In this document: piece by piece, positions 1-7,689 of the stretch
Position numbering within the stretch: the stretch's first letter is position 1
Layout: each line of letters begins with the position of its first letter
Assembly: GCA_964607865.1 (NCBI GenBank)
Contig: CAZSLZ010000036.1
Span: forward strand, 1-24,233
Length of the DNA: 24,233 nt
Origin: CAZSLZ01 sp964607865
GTDB taxonomy: Bacteria; Vulcanimicrobiota; JAJTBE01; CAZSLZ01
Reading direction: 5' to 3'
The notes under the pieces: generated by a model
Told to the model about the DNA's origin: nothing
Database searches by the model: none
The model's input: only the letters and a program-made list of their open reading frames with translations
Program-made: the position numbers and the translations under genes

Positions 1-595
1 GTTTAATATTCTGATATTCGATGGTAAGTCGCGCCTGAAGCAGGGGCGCTAATTTGGTGGTTACATAATCGCCAAACTGCTTAAAACCACGCTCCAGAAA
101 TTTTTTCTGGTCCGCAGAAAATTTGGCGGTTTTTCCCCAGTCGTAAGATTTGGCCTTGCGACGCAGCATCTCTTCTTCAGGATCGGGAACATATTGCTGT
201 CGTCTATTGTAATTATATTGTTTTCTGGAGGGCTGGGCGGGACGTTGCCCTGCCGGCCTGCGAGCCCCACCCTGGCCTTTTTGCCCCTGGGGGTTGAATT
301 GCCATGGTTTGCCCGGCTGGCTACCCTTCCGGGACGCGCCAGGACTTGAATACTGTTGTTCCGCTTCCTGAATTACTGCAAGGGCGGCGGCGTCAAGTTC
401 TTCGTTTGTTGTTTCGTCATGTGGGGCCTTTCTTTGATTCTGGCCGGCTCGGGCAGGGGGACTGGATTTACCCTCAAAAGGCCTGCGGGGCTTGAAAAAA
501 CCCTTCTTGCCTTCCTGAGAACCTCTTCCCGGACGTGATTCTGAATCGTCGCCGTTGCCGTTATCGTAATATTGGCCCTGTGCCTGGGTGTCCAA
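1..595 (-). CDS. fliM: FliM-like flagellar motor switch protein, partial (C-terminus beyond window)
   Basis: Open frame of 198 codons running off the left edge. I chose the TTG at 595-593 because a GGAGG (603-607) lies 7 nt upstream and no in-frame ATG exists before residue 143. Residues 1-145 are low-complexity, rich in Q, G, R, P and K, and look disordered. From about residue 150 the sequence becomes ordered: YDWGKTAKFSADQKKFLERG and the following helix-like stretch ending TIEYQNIK match the start of the FliM middle domain (usual form YDF, then FSxDQ, then LxxxFxxF, then a final LRxxVEV-like strand). FliM forms the C-ring with FliG and FliN and binds CheY-P through an N-terminal EIDALL-type motif; I see no clear copy here (EELDAAAL at 65-72 is the nearest). 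A flagellar hook/rod gene lies upstream on the same strand, which supports the call. Only the N-terminal third is visible, so FliY or another SpoA-domain protein is possible. Confidence 0.55.
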   Translation of the reverse strand, partial: MDTQAQGQYYDNGNGDDSESRPGRGSQEGKKGFFKPRRPFEGKSSPPARAGQNQRKAPHDETTNEELDAAALAVIQEAEQQYSSPGASRKGSQPGKPWQFNPQGQKGQGGARRPAGQRPAQPSRKQYNYNRRQQYVPDPEEEMLRRKAKSYDWGKTAKFSADQKKFLERGFKQFGDYVTTKLAPLLQARLTIEYQNIK

Positions 596-741
596 TTATA
601 AACCTCCAATCGGAGCATACTTATTTCATTTCTAAAATTTAAAATAAATACTTCACCAAAATGTTAGATTTTCCTTTACCTTGACTGGAGGAAAACAACC
701 CAAGCTATCTTTTTATCTGCTTTTGAATTAACAATTAAATA

Positions 742-775
742 ACAGGCCGAACATAAGGTTCGGCCTGTATTTTTT
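742..775. terminator. Rho-independent terminator between the two flagellar genes
   Basis: Perfect 11-bp inverted repeat 742-752/758-768 (acaggccgaac / gttcggcctgt) with a 5-nt loop. A T6 run follows on the plus strand, and a weaker T-rich tract (TTATTTAATT) follows on the minus strand. Both neighbours are on the minus strand, so the useful direction is ending the 834-1649 transcript; it may work both ways. It implies that the FliM-like gene has its own promoter in 596-741, where I see no clear -35/-10 pair. Confidence 0.75.
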
Positions 776-833
776 AAAATGCAAATTTCACTTTTCTTCA
801 TAACCTCCTGAATAACAAGACGGTTATAGTCTT

Positions 834-1649
834 TTATCGAATTAAACCTATCGCCTGCTGGCGGAGTTTATCCATGGACTTGAATGCGGCGAAGTTGGCT
901 TCGTAATTCTGTTTCGCCATACCGACGGCTGCCGCCTGCTGGGCGAAGTCCACAGAAGCCATTTCCAGGCTGCCGGGATGAACTCTGCCCAGAGACCCCT
1001 GGCCAGGGGTGCCGATTACTGCCTCGCCGGAATTCTCCGTCTCGCCAAAACTCGTGTTGCCCGTCTTGGTCAGGCCGGAGGGGTTCGCAAACGAGCCCAC
1101 TGCTGCCTGGAAAAGAGGCACTGATTTCTTCACAGCTTTACCTGTTAAAGGATCTACTATGTTCCGCTCTCCGTACATCTTACCAGCGGAATCGAAATGA
1201 AAACCGGTGTATTTACCGCCATACAGTTTGGTCTGGGGATCGAAATTCAAGTTAATGGGTTGCATATCAGATGCAATGTTTCCATTATTGTCCAGCTGAT
1301 ATCCCATTACTTTCAAACCTTCCTGGTTTACCAGTTCGCCGTTTTTAAACTGAAAACGGCCGTCACGGGTGTAATGCTGCTTTACACCGTCGTTTACAAC
1401 AAAGAAACCGTTTCCTTCAATTGCCAGGTTGGTAGGGTTGTTATTTTTTACAATCTGGCCCTGATCGCAAACAATTCCTCCGCTTTGAACCATGGCTCCC
1501 TTTCCGCCATAGCCAGTTACCAGATCTCTGAACTGAAGCTGTTCAGCCTTGTAACCCGGAGTAAACTGGTTCTGCATATTGCTGAAATGGGAATTCAGCC
1601 TTTGCTGGGTGTACTGGATTGCATTTGATTGATGATTCATATCAAACAT
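834..1649 (-). CDS. Flagellar hook/rod family protein (FlgE/FlgF/FlgG type)
   Basis: 271 aa; ATG at 1649 follows AAGGAGG. The central motif NPTNLAIEGNGFFVV (71-85) and the tyrosine/arginine-containing strand after it (YTRDGRFQF) are hallmarks of the FlgE/F/G family. The C-terminal helix, from GSLEMASVDF (about 226) through YEANFAAFKSMDKL, matches the usual GxLExSNVD...QRxYEANSKxI ending. These proteins polymerise into the axial rod or hook outside the membrane and are exported by the flagellar type III apparatus. The N-terminal helix is divergent: SNMQNQFTPGYKA (23-35) replaces the usual NNLANVNTxGFK. Length suits FlgF or FlgG better than FlgE, but I cannot separate them. It is bounded downstream by the terminator at 742. 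Confidence 0.85.
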   Translation of the reverse strand: MFDMNHQSNAIQYTQQRLNSHFSNMQNQFTPGYKAEQLQFRDLVTGYGGKGAMVQSGGIVCDQGQIVKNNNPTNLAIEGNGFFVVNDGVKQHYTRDGRFQFKNGELVNQEGLKVMGYQLDNNGNIASDMQPINLNFDPQTKLYGGKYTGFHFDSAGKMYGERNIVDPLTGKAVKKSVPLFQAAVGSFANPSGLTKTGNTSFGETENSGEAVIGTPGQGSLGRVHPGSLEMASVDFAQQAAAVGMAKQNYEANFAAFKSMDKLRQQAIGLIR

Positions 1650-1856
1650 ACTGTTAAAAACCTCCTTAAAAGTATGCCCTGGGCTCGTTTATGGGGAACA
1701 CACTTTGCATGCTACTCTTTCTGTTGAAAGTATAACATAACAATTTTGCAACATTCTTAACAAAATGTAAACAATTTGTTAAATATATTTCCCAAATTCA
1801 CAAACAGGTAAAATCTTGTCCCAAACTTTTTTAATTTAGTTATTTTTCAAATTATA

Positions 1857-2756
1857 TTAATCTTCTATTTTTCGAGGAGCGATTTTATCCAGAATTTTCT
1901 TTATAAAATTTATCCCCATGGCGCCGGCGTAGCCTCCCGCAATTACAAAATAAGCCAGCCAATTCACCAGAAAAAACCTGCCGGGGGCCCAATTCTTCTT
2001 ATAATATATATACTGAGAGCGAAACATATGGTAAATATTAAAAGAATTCTTATGGCGGTTAACACTCAAGCCTTTCAGATGAACCAGAGGAGCATCATGA
2101 ACATAAAAAATCCGGTGGCCTGCCCGGCGAAGCCTTAAAGACAAATCTATATCATCGCCGGAAAGAAAATAATCACTGTCCAGCCAGCCAACTTCTTCGA
2201 ATATCTCCCTTCTTATCATGAAGGCGCATCCCGACGCCGCTTCAATCTCGTGAGTAACATTGTCGGGCTGCCAGGTCATCAGATATTTGCCGAAAAACTT
2301 ACTTCCGGGAAACAATTTGTGCAAACCCAGCACATAACTCACCGCAGCTGAGATGGTCAGGTCTCCCCTCCGGCATTGGGGCTGGAGGGTTCCATCGGCG
2401 TTCAGGACCCTGGGCCCGCAGGCACCAACTTCAGGATGTTCATCCATAAAAGTTACCAGTTTTTCCAGGGTTCCCTCTTCAACAATGGTATCATTATTAA
2501 GTAAAAAAATATATTTTCCCGTACATTGGGAAAAAGCTACATTGTTTGCCCTGGTGAACCCCAGGTTCTCCTTGTTAACCAGGAAATTCACCTTTGGAAA
2601 TTCTTTTTTAAGAATTTCCACGCTTCCATCAGTGGAGGCATTGTCCACCAGAAACAATTCAAATTCGAAAGGATATTCATATTTATATATTGAGTTAAGG
2701 CAATCACGGGTGATGTCCTTACCGTTCCAATTTACCATAACTATTGACAGATCCAA
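1857..2756 (-). CDS. Family 2 glycosyltransferase (rhamnosyltransferase-like)
   Basis: 299 aa, TTG start at 2756 with AGGAGGA just upstream (2761-2767). N-terminal GT-A fold: IVMVNWNG (5-12), FLVDNASTDGS (35-45), NLGFTRANN (64-72) and the metal-binding NNDT (87-90). The acceptor-side motif SGDDIDLSLRLRRAG (about 200-214) is the usual D/E-D-x-D-L-x-x-R form of GT2 enzymes that add rhamnose or other deoxysugars to lipopolysaccharide or exopolysaccharide. A hydrophobic segment near 258-285 probably tethers it to the inner membrane. It is transcribed away from the broken rmlB gene and the RmlC-like gene, which suggests one surface-polysaccharide locus. Sugar donor and acceptor cannot be read from sequence. 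Confidence 0.85.
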   Translation of the reverse strand: MDLSIVMVNWNGKDITRDCLNSIYKYEYPFEFELFLVDNASTDGSVEILKKEFPKVNFLVNKENLGFTRANNVAFSQCTGKYIFLLNNDTIVEEGTLEKLVTFMDEHPEVGACGPRVLNADGTLQPQCRRGDLTISAAVSYVLGLHKLFPGSKFFGKYLMTWQPDNVTHEIEAASGCAFMIRREIFEEVGWLDSDYFLSGDDIDLSLRLRRAGHRIFYVHDAPLVHLKGLSVNRHKNSFNIYHMFRSQYIYYKKNWAPGRFFLVNWLAYFVIAGGYAGAMGINFIKKILDKIAPRKIED

Positions 2757-2941
2757 GGTTTCCTCCTGTCCCGGGTTTCAGTGGGAACTAATTTAAATTT
2801 ACAGCGTTAAAAACCCTGCAAGAAGTTGATTTTTTAGAAATAAACAAGGATGAACTTCAAATTAAAAGAAGAATCTTTATAATCCGACATTATAGTATGA
2901 ATTTTATTCCACCGATAATAACAATCTAGAAGGAAAAGTAT

Positions 2942-3674
2942 ATGAAAAAGATATTTATTACCGGCGGCGCCGGTTTCATAGGAAGTAACTTTATCAGAAT
3001 TTTCTTGGACAAACATCCCGATGTAAAAGTGATCTGTTTTGACGCATTAACTTATGCCGGTAATATGGATAACCTCAACGATGTTCAGGACAACAGAAAC
3101 TTTGAGTTCATAAAGGGGGATATTCGTAACCAGAAACAGGTTGAAGCAGCTATGGACGGCTGCGACGGGGTTATACATTTTGCAGCCGAAAGTCATGTAG
3201 ATCGCTCTATTGTAGATGCCAACGCTTTTCTGACTACCAATATACTGGAAGGTAAAAAAGTCCCTCTATATGGAGATGGAAAAAAACGTCAGGGACTGGA
3301 TATATGTTGAGGACAACTGCAGGGGAATTGATACTGTTTTTTGGAATGGCAATATCGGAGAGATCTATAGTATTGGGGGAAGTAATGAAAGGACAAACCT
3401 TGAGATAACCGGGATTATTCTTTCAAAACTGGGAAAAGATGAAAATTGGATCGAATTTGTAAAAGACCGGTTGGGCCACGATAGAAGATATGCAGTTGAC
3501 AGTTCAAAAATCAAGAAACTGGGATGGCAACCCGAGGAATGCTTTGAAGATGCCATCGGCAAAACAATACAATGGTATCTGGATAAAAAGAAATGGTGGG
3601 CTGAAATCAGACGGAAAAAGAAAGAGTACAACCGCTTTATTGACAGCTATTATAAAACCCTGATAAAGGATTAA
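2942..3674 (+). pseudogene. rmlB: dTDP-glucose 4,6-dehydratase, internally deleted and frameshifted
   Basis: Start ATG 2942 with AAGGA upstream. The first 100 residues are a clean RmlB N-terminus: GGAGFIGSN (8-16) NAD-binding loop, FDALTYAGN (33-41), GDIRN (59-63) and HFAAESHVDRSI (79-90). After LTTNI (about 3244) the sequence jumps to LEGKKVPLYGDG, which in intact family members lies roughly 110 residues further on. The missing block holds the catalytic Thr-Asp-Glu and YxxxK residues. A second lesion follows: seven A residues at 3280-3286 shift the frame. Reading them as six gives GDGKNVRDWIYVEDNCR and an otherwise normal C-terminus to the stop at 3674. Family length is about 340 aa, so the gene cannot make an active enzyme. 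An assembly error at either lesion is possible, but two independent lesions make real decay more likely. Confidence 0.85.
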
Positions 3675-3707
3675 TCTATTTATAACAAGCTAAAAAAGGT
3701 GTTGAAT

Positions 3708-4187
3708 ATGAATTATATTTCTGAACCTGAAAAAACTCAAATTGACGGCCTCTGTTATACTGCCGTTTATACTCATATCGATGACCGGGGAACCCTGCAG
3801 GAGGTTTTAAGAAGAACCGACCCCAATTTTACCAAATTCGGGCAGATTTACATTGTGGGCAACCTGACCAGAGGGGTCATCCGGGCCTTTCATAAGCACC
3901 TGGTTCTTACCGACTACAGTTTTCTTTCTCATGGCTCGGGCATCTTCAACTATTACGACGACCGCCCCGATTCAAGCTCTTATGGAAAAAAAGTAACCCT
4001 GGTAACGGGCAGGCAAAACCCCATGTTAATAACCGTGCCACCCGGAGTCTATCATGGTTTTATGAGCCTGGAGGATGATACCCAGTTAATCTCTATTTCC
4101 AGCGAGGTTTATAACCGCAAGGAACCCGACAAGGTGCTTGCTCCGCCCAATTCCTTCGGTTTTGACTGGGAGATTTCAGCAAAATAA
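3708..4187 (+). CDS. dTDP-4-dehydrorhamnose 3,5-epimerase-like cupin protein
   Basis: 159 aa from the ATG at 3708; a GTG at 3699 is in frame but is part of the Shine-Dalgarno sequence AAAGGTG. RmlC hallmarks in order: RGVIRAFHKH (RmlC: GVxRGxHxQ, with the catalytic His), DDRPDSSSYGKK (RmlC: DxRxxSxTYGxW) and PPGVYHGF (RmlC: PxGxAHGF). The family epimerises C3 and C5 of dTDP-4-keto-6-deoxyglucose, the product of RmlB. It lies 33 bp behind the broken rmlB and is presumably cotranscribed. It is shorter than typical RmlC (about 180 aa) and the motifs are divergent, so it could act on a different 4-keto sugar. It is intact even though its expected upstream enzyme is not. Confidence 0.7.
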   Translation: MNYISEPEKTQIDGLCYTAVYTHIDDRGTLQEVLRRTDPNFTKFGQIYIVGNLTRGVIRAFHKHLVLTDYSFLSHGSGIFNYYDDRPDSSSYGKKVTLVTGRQNPMLITVPPGVYHGFMSLEDDTQLISISSEVYNRKEPDKVLAPPNSFGFDWEISAK

Positions 4188-4223
4188 TCACTCTTTCTTT
4201 TCCATCTTTAATATGATAAAATA

Positions 4224-4267
4224 TTTATAGTTTTTCGACTATAAAATTAGCGGCTAAAGCCTAATTT
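4224..4267 (+). other. Two hairpins in the leader of the M48 peptidase gene
   Basis: A weak TTATAGT/ACTATAA stem (4225-4231/4238-4244) is followed directly by AAATTAG/CTAATTT (4244-4250/4261-4267), whose stem is extended by GC/GC around a TAAA loop. They lie between the epimerase stop and the Shine-Dalgarno of the next gene. Neither has a good T-run. They may be a weak terminator for the sugar genes or a leader structure; there is no match to a riboswitch I know. Confidence 0.35.
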
Positions 4268-4293
4268 GTTTAATTACAGAAAAGGAGTCCGAC

Positions 4294-5196
4294 ATGAGAA
4301 AATATATGAAACACCTTGCAGTTATTATGGTACTGCTTTTTGTATTTTCAATCGGTGCAGGGTTTGCCCAGACCCTGGATGATCAGCTGACCTGGAATGA
4401 TTATTATGTAAGCCAGCAGTTTGCCATGTATCCACCCGATGCCCGTTACAACGAGGTTATGGCAGAAATAGCATCCAGCCTTAACGATTCCATAGTGGAT
4501 ACTTTCGGCGAAGACAAGGACATAAATTTTCACGTATGCCTCACACCACTGGGCTTCAACGCAGTGGCATTTCACCGGTTCATCGTTTTCGATTCGCTTC
4601 TTCTGGATACTTTAAGATATATGGCTATGGGTAAGGTCTATTACGGGGGCATGAATAACGAGTATATAGACCGCCTGGCTTGCCGGGTGGCGGAAGTAAG
4701 CCAATATCACAAAATGGGACAATCCCAGGCCAATTATCATAACCAGGAAAACCCCTTCAACCTGCCCCATCCCGGAGATCTCACCTCCAAGCAACTGGAC
4801 GAGGCAGCTGTCCTTTTTGCCAATATCCTGGCTTCCTGGATGGCACATGAGGGCAGCCACTGTATGCGGGATCACCTGAAACACAGGCTTCAGGCCATGC
4901 AGAAATCGAACCAGCAGTTTAACTATCAGGGCAGCCAACAGCAGTTTAAGAACTCGGTGGATGCCTACACCAATGCAAAAATATCCCAGGAGCTGGAAAA
5001 GGATGCCGACGTTCACGCAGTTGCCTGGCTTCTGAATTCAGGATACAATATAGAAGGATACCTTACCTGGCTGGAATTCGGCTCCAAACTGGAGGAAATT
5101 ATGGGAACCAAAAACGCCTACCTTAGAACCCATCCCCCGTGTCAAACCAGAATGCAGTATATAAGGCAGGCGGCCAGGGAATTCAGCGGTTATTAG
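4294..5196 (+). CDS. Exported M48-type zinc metalloprotease
   Basis: 300 aa; ATG preceded by AAAGGAG. A signal peptide covers about residues 1-25 (MRKYMK, a hydrophobic core, then GFA|QT). The zinc site is HEGSH (185-189) with the third ligand probably E235 in ELEKDADVHA, fitting the M48 pattern ExxADxxA. The C-terminal RTHPPCQTRMQYI (278-290) is the THPPxxxR signature of M48C-like peptidases. Family members of this type are periplasmic or outer-membrane-associated quality-control proteases (BepA/LoiP-like). It has no TPR domain and no lipobox, so it is likely soluble in the periplasm. It stands alone: the next gene is on the opposite strand. Confidence 0.85.
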   Translation: MRKYMKHLAVIMVLLFVFSIGAGFAQTLDDQLTWNDYYVSQQFAMYPPDARYNEVMAEIASSLNDSIVDTFGEDKDINFHVCLTPLGFNAVAFHRFIVFDSLLLDTLRYMAMGKVYYGGMNNEYIDRLACRVAEVSQYHKMGQSQANYHNQENPFNLPHPGDLTSKQLDEAAVLFANILASWMAHEGSHCMRDHLKHRLQAMQKSNQQFNYQGSQQQFKNSVDAYTNAKISQELEKDADVHAVAWLLNSGYNIEGYLTWLEFGSKLEEIMGTKNAYLRTHPPCQTRMQYIRQAAREFSGY

Positions 5197-5251
5197 ATGT
5201 GTCTTGAACTATAGTAATTCTCTTGGGAACTTTCTGGTTTTATTACTTTTA

Positions 5252-6508
5252 TCATCTCACCGGTACCGAGAAATTTCCGATTTTTATATCAGGAAATTCA
5301 TTTTTAAGTTTCTCAATATATTCCACAGTGCCCAGGGCTTTTCCCTGAGGAGTGGGCATAAACTGAAAATAATAATCGGGGTCGATGTTTAAATTTCTGA
5401 ACTGAATCATATTCACCTTATGTCTGCCCAGAAATTCAAAAAAGGCTTCCATCTCTTCTTCCCGATCGTTGATTCCCGGCATGTATAAAAAGTTAAGGGA
5501 AATGTACTTACCCAGCTCCAACCCTGTATCTACACTTTTCACCACATCTTCGAATTGGTAATTCTGAGGTTGAAAATATTGGTGATACCTCTCCTTTATG
5601 GCGCTGTTCAAGCTTATCCGGGCGCTGTCAAGGCCTGCTTTAAACATTTTGTCCAGTTTTTCGGGCATACTGCCGTTAGTATTGATATTTAGTGTGCCTG
5701 AACCGGTCTGGCCCCGGGTTTTTTCTATGGCCTCCAGAATCAAATCCGCCCTGGTCAGGGGCTCGCCCTCGCAACCCTGGCCAAAACTGATAATTCCACC
5801 CTCATTTTTAAGGTGATCTACCGCCAAATCTGCTATTTCATCACTGGCAGGCACAAATTTAATCCTCTCCTGGGGCGAGGGAACACTTTCCACCCGGCTT
5901 TCCGAGATACACCCCACACAGCGGGCATTGCAGCTTGCCGAGGTGGGGATCCCGCCCTCCCATCGCTCATAAAATATATTCTGGGCAGTGAAACACCTGT
6001 ATTCCAATGAGCATCTTTCCAGGTGATCGAGAAGCCGGTTGCCGGGGTGTTTTTTCTTCTTGAGTTTGATTTTTGTGGGTAACTCCAGGCTGTTATACAT
6101 GGCTGGGTCCCACCGCAGGTCCTTATGGGTAAGAACCGCCCCGCAAACAAGCTCCTCGCCCTGCCAGGCAAGGGCGGTATATGCATAAAAGGGAAGAACC
6201 GGGGCTTTTTTTCTTTTATTGTAACAGGGCAGAAGAGTGCGGGTGTATCCGGGGGGTAAAACTACAGCTGCAGGAAAAACATTATGGTTTTCCACCTGAT
6301 TTACCGGGATGGTTTTGGTTTTTTTCTTTTTTCTCAATTTGCCCAGAGGGGTCCTGCCCGGCAGGAGCATGAAAGATGAACCTGCCGGTATGGGAATAAC
6401 GTCTTGATCGTTGAACCCCACTTTATCCTGCCCTATTCTTGCCAGGGCTTCAATATGGGGTTCGGTAAATATGCTTCCGCAATCGTCGGAAAGAGCTATT
6501 GTAAACAT
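5252..6508 (-). CDS. Radical SAM protein with a ~185-residue N-terminal domain
   Basis: 418 aa; ATG at 6508 with AGGAG upstream. The 4Fe-4S/SAM motif is C193-N-A-R-C197-V-G-C200 (CxxxCxxC). SFGQGCEGEPL (241-251) is the GGE-like strand that contacts the SAM amino group, and LNINTNG and DSARISLNS follow as further TIM-barrel strands. Ahead of this is a domain rich in K and P with no cofactor motif that I recognise: FMLLPGRTPLG (46-56), LPPGYTRTLLP (84-94), KHPGNRLLDHLERC (153-166) and FTAQNIFYERWEGG (173-186). I believe this architecture is a conserved, uncharacterised radical SAM family found in anaerobes; the substrate is unknown. There is no SPASM cysteine cluster at the C-terminus. It is the last gene of the minus-strand run with the SIS and SpoIID genes, but a terminator lies just upstream. 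Confidence 0.85.
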   Translation of the reverse strand: MFTIALSDDCGSIFTEPHIEALARIGQDKVGFNDQDVIPIPAGSSFMLLPGRTPLGKLRKKKKTKTIPVNQVENHNVFPAAVVLPPGYTRTLLPCYNKRKKAPVLPFYAYTALAWQGEELVCGAVLTHKDLRWDPAMYNSLELPTKIKLKKKKHPGNRLLDHLERCSLEYRCFTAQNIFYERWEGGIPTSASCNARCVGCISESRVESVPSPQERIKFVPASDEIADLAVDHLKNEGGIISFGQGCEGEPLTRADLILEAIEKTRGQTGSGTLNINTNGSMPEKLDKMFKAGLDSARISLNSAIKERYHQYFQPQNYQFEDVVKSVDTGLELGKYISLNFLYMPGINDREEEMEAFFEFLGRHKVNMIQFRNLNIDPDYYFQFMPTPQGKALGTVEYIEKLKNEFPDIKIGNFSVPVR

Positions 6509-6522
6509 TTATTTCTCCTGTT

Positions 6523-6562
6523 AAAAAAATCCCGGTGGTTAAACCGGGAATTTGTTTTTTTT
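6523..6562. terminator. Bidirectional-type terminator just upstream of the radical SAM gene
   Basis: TCCCGGT/ACCGGGA stem (6530-6536/6543-6549) with a 6-nt loop. On the minus strand it is followed by T7 (6529-6523), directly behind the stop of the SIS gene; on the plus strand a T-run (6555-6562) follows. The minus-strand T-run ends only 14 nt before the radical SAM start codon. Confidence 0.75.
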
Positions 6563-7637
6563 ATTGTTTTGGAAGGTCCGATTTATAGGTGACTTCTTCC
6601 ACCAAATGCCGGGGTTTATCCGGGTTCCTGCCCAGGGCTATGGCTATCTGGAAGGCCATCAACTGCACTATGGGAATGATATAGAAAATCTGGGCTTCGG
6701 TTGAAACATCCGACTCCATTTGAATAACATTGCCCACCAGGGCAGCGGTCTTTTCGTCAACTTTTTCTGATATCAGAATCAGCTCTGATTTCATTTTTGC
6801 AGAATCCCTCAGGGCTTCCATCTCCAGATCCTGCAATTCGGGAGTGGTCAGAATTGTGGTGATACTTTCCATATGAACGGTAATAAAATTATTATGGCGA
6901 AATTCAAAGGAATCCATATATTGGCTGGGCGCAAGGCAGGACATTTTAGCCATTAAAGCTGCGTATGCGGCAAGGGGTCGGTTCAGGCCGGCTCCCAGGA
7001 AAAAGTAATTTTTGGCAGTTTTGAATTTGGGAATTCTGGTAATTTTTTCGTGAAATTGTTTCAGGTCAATTTTTTTGGGCAGTTTGCTGACTTTTCCCAG
7101 AAAATCGGTATTGCCGGAAAGGGCACCGCCGATTAATGCAAGGAAGAACAGAATAGTGGAGAAAGATTTTATTGGCAGTATGGTTTCATCGGCGGCATTT
7201 TCTATAAGTATGGTCTTGCTGGCTTTTTTTGTAATCGAAGAATCCTTTGTACAGGTTACGGCAATCACCTGTACATCTGCCTTTATTTTTTTTATCCGAT
7301 CCAGCGCCCAGAGAGTTTCCGGCGTTTCACCGGTGTTATCCAGCGCCACCACAAGGGTCCTCAACTGGGGATGAAAGGGTAGAATCTTTGTATTGAAGAG
7401 ATCTGATGATCTCAGCCCCATGGTGAATAACTTGCCCAGGTTTCTGAATAGCCTGCTGGCGCATTCAGCGGCATATTGAAAAGCCCCCTGTCCGATAAAA
7501 ATAATCTGGTTGAATTTCATTTTCTTAATCCACACCAGGGTTTCTCTTTCCTGATTATAAAGCTTTATGGTTTTCTGCCATATATCCGGTTGCCGGGTTA
7601 TTTCAGAAAACACCAGGTTTCCTCTTGTATGTAACAT
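6561..7637 (-). CDS. Double SIS-domain sugar-phosphate isomerase/deaminase-like protein
   Basis: 358 aa; ATG at 7637 behind GAGGGAGG. Two SIS domains: the first at about 40-165 (IFIGQGAFQYAAECASRLF; LDNTGETPETLWAL, the usual SxSGxTxET loop), the second at about 205-345 (YFFLGAGLNRPLAAYAAL; SFEFRHNNFITVH, corresponding to EFRHGP in GlmS/AgaS). The ending NPDKPRHLVEEVTY matches the C-terminal signature of GlmS isomerase-domain, AgaS and FrlB-type proteins. There is no glutaminase domain, so it does not make glucosamine-6-P from glutamine by itself; it more likely isomerises or deaminates an amino-sugar phosphate. The first loop has DNTGET where SxSGxT is normal, which may change phosphate binding. 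It lies 52 bp after the SpoIID/LytB gene and is probably cotranscribed with it; a link to cell-wall amino sugars is plausible but inferred. Confidence 0.8.
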   Translation of the reverse strand: MLHTRGNLVFSEITRQPDIWQKTIKLYNQERETLVWIKKMKFNQIIFIGQGAFQYAAECASRLFRNLGKLFTMGLRSSDLFNTKILPFHPQLRTLVVALDNTGETPETLWALDRIKKIKADVQVIAVTCTKDSSITKKASKTILIENAADETILPIKSFSTILFFLALIGGALSGNTDFLGKVSKLPKKIDLKQFHEKITRIPKFKTAKNYFFLGAGLNRPLAAYAALMAKMSCLAPSQYMDSFEFRHNNFITVHMESITTILTTPELQDLEMEALRDSAKMKSELILISEKVDEKTAALVGNVIQMESDVSTEAQIFYIIPIVQLMAFQIAIALGRNPDKPRHLVEEVTYKSDLPKQ

Positions 7638-7689
7638 GCTCGTCCCTCCCTCTTGTGAATATTCAACTTCTTACGGGAAAATCCTTGCC

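Noticed and set aside
373..618. 81-codon minus-strand frame overlapping the FliM-like gene
   Set aside because: It is a different frame of the same low-complexity DNA; the frame starting at TTG 595 has the ribosome binding site and the FliM-like motifs.
596..741. Sigma-28 flagellar promoter before the FliM-like gene
   Set aside because: A TAAATTTT and a CCGAT are present but separated by the wrong distance, so the match to TAAA-N15-GCCGATAA fails.
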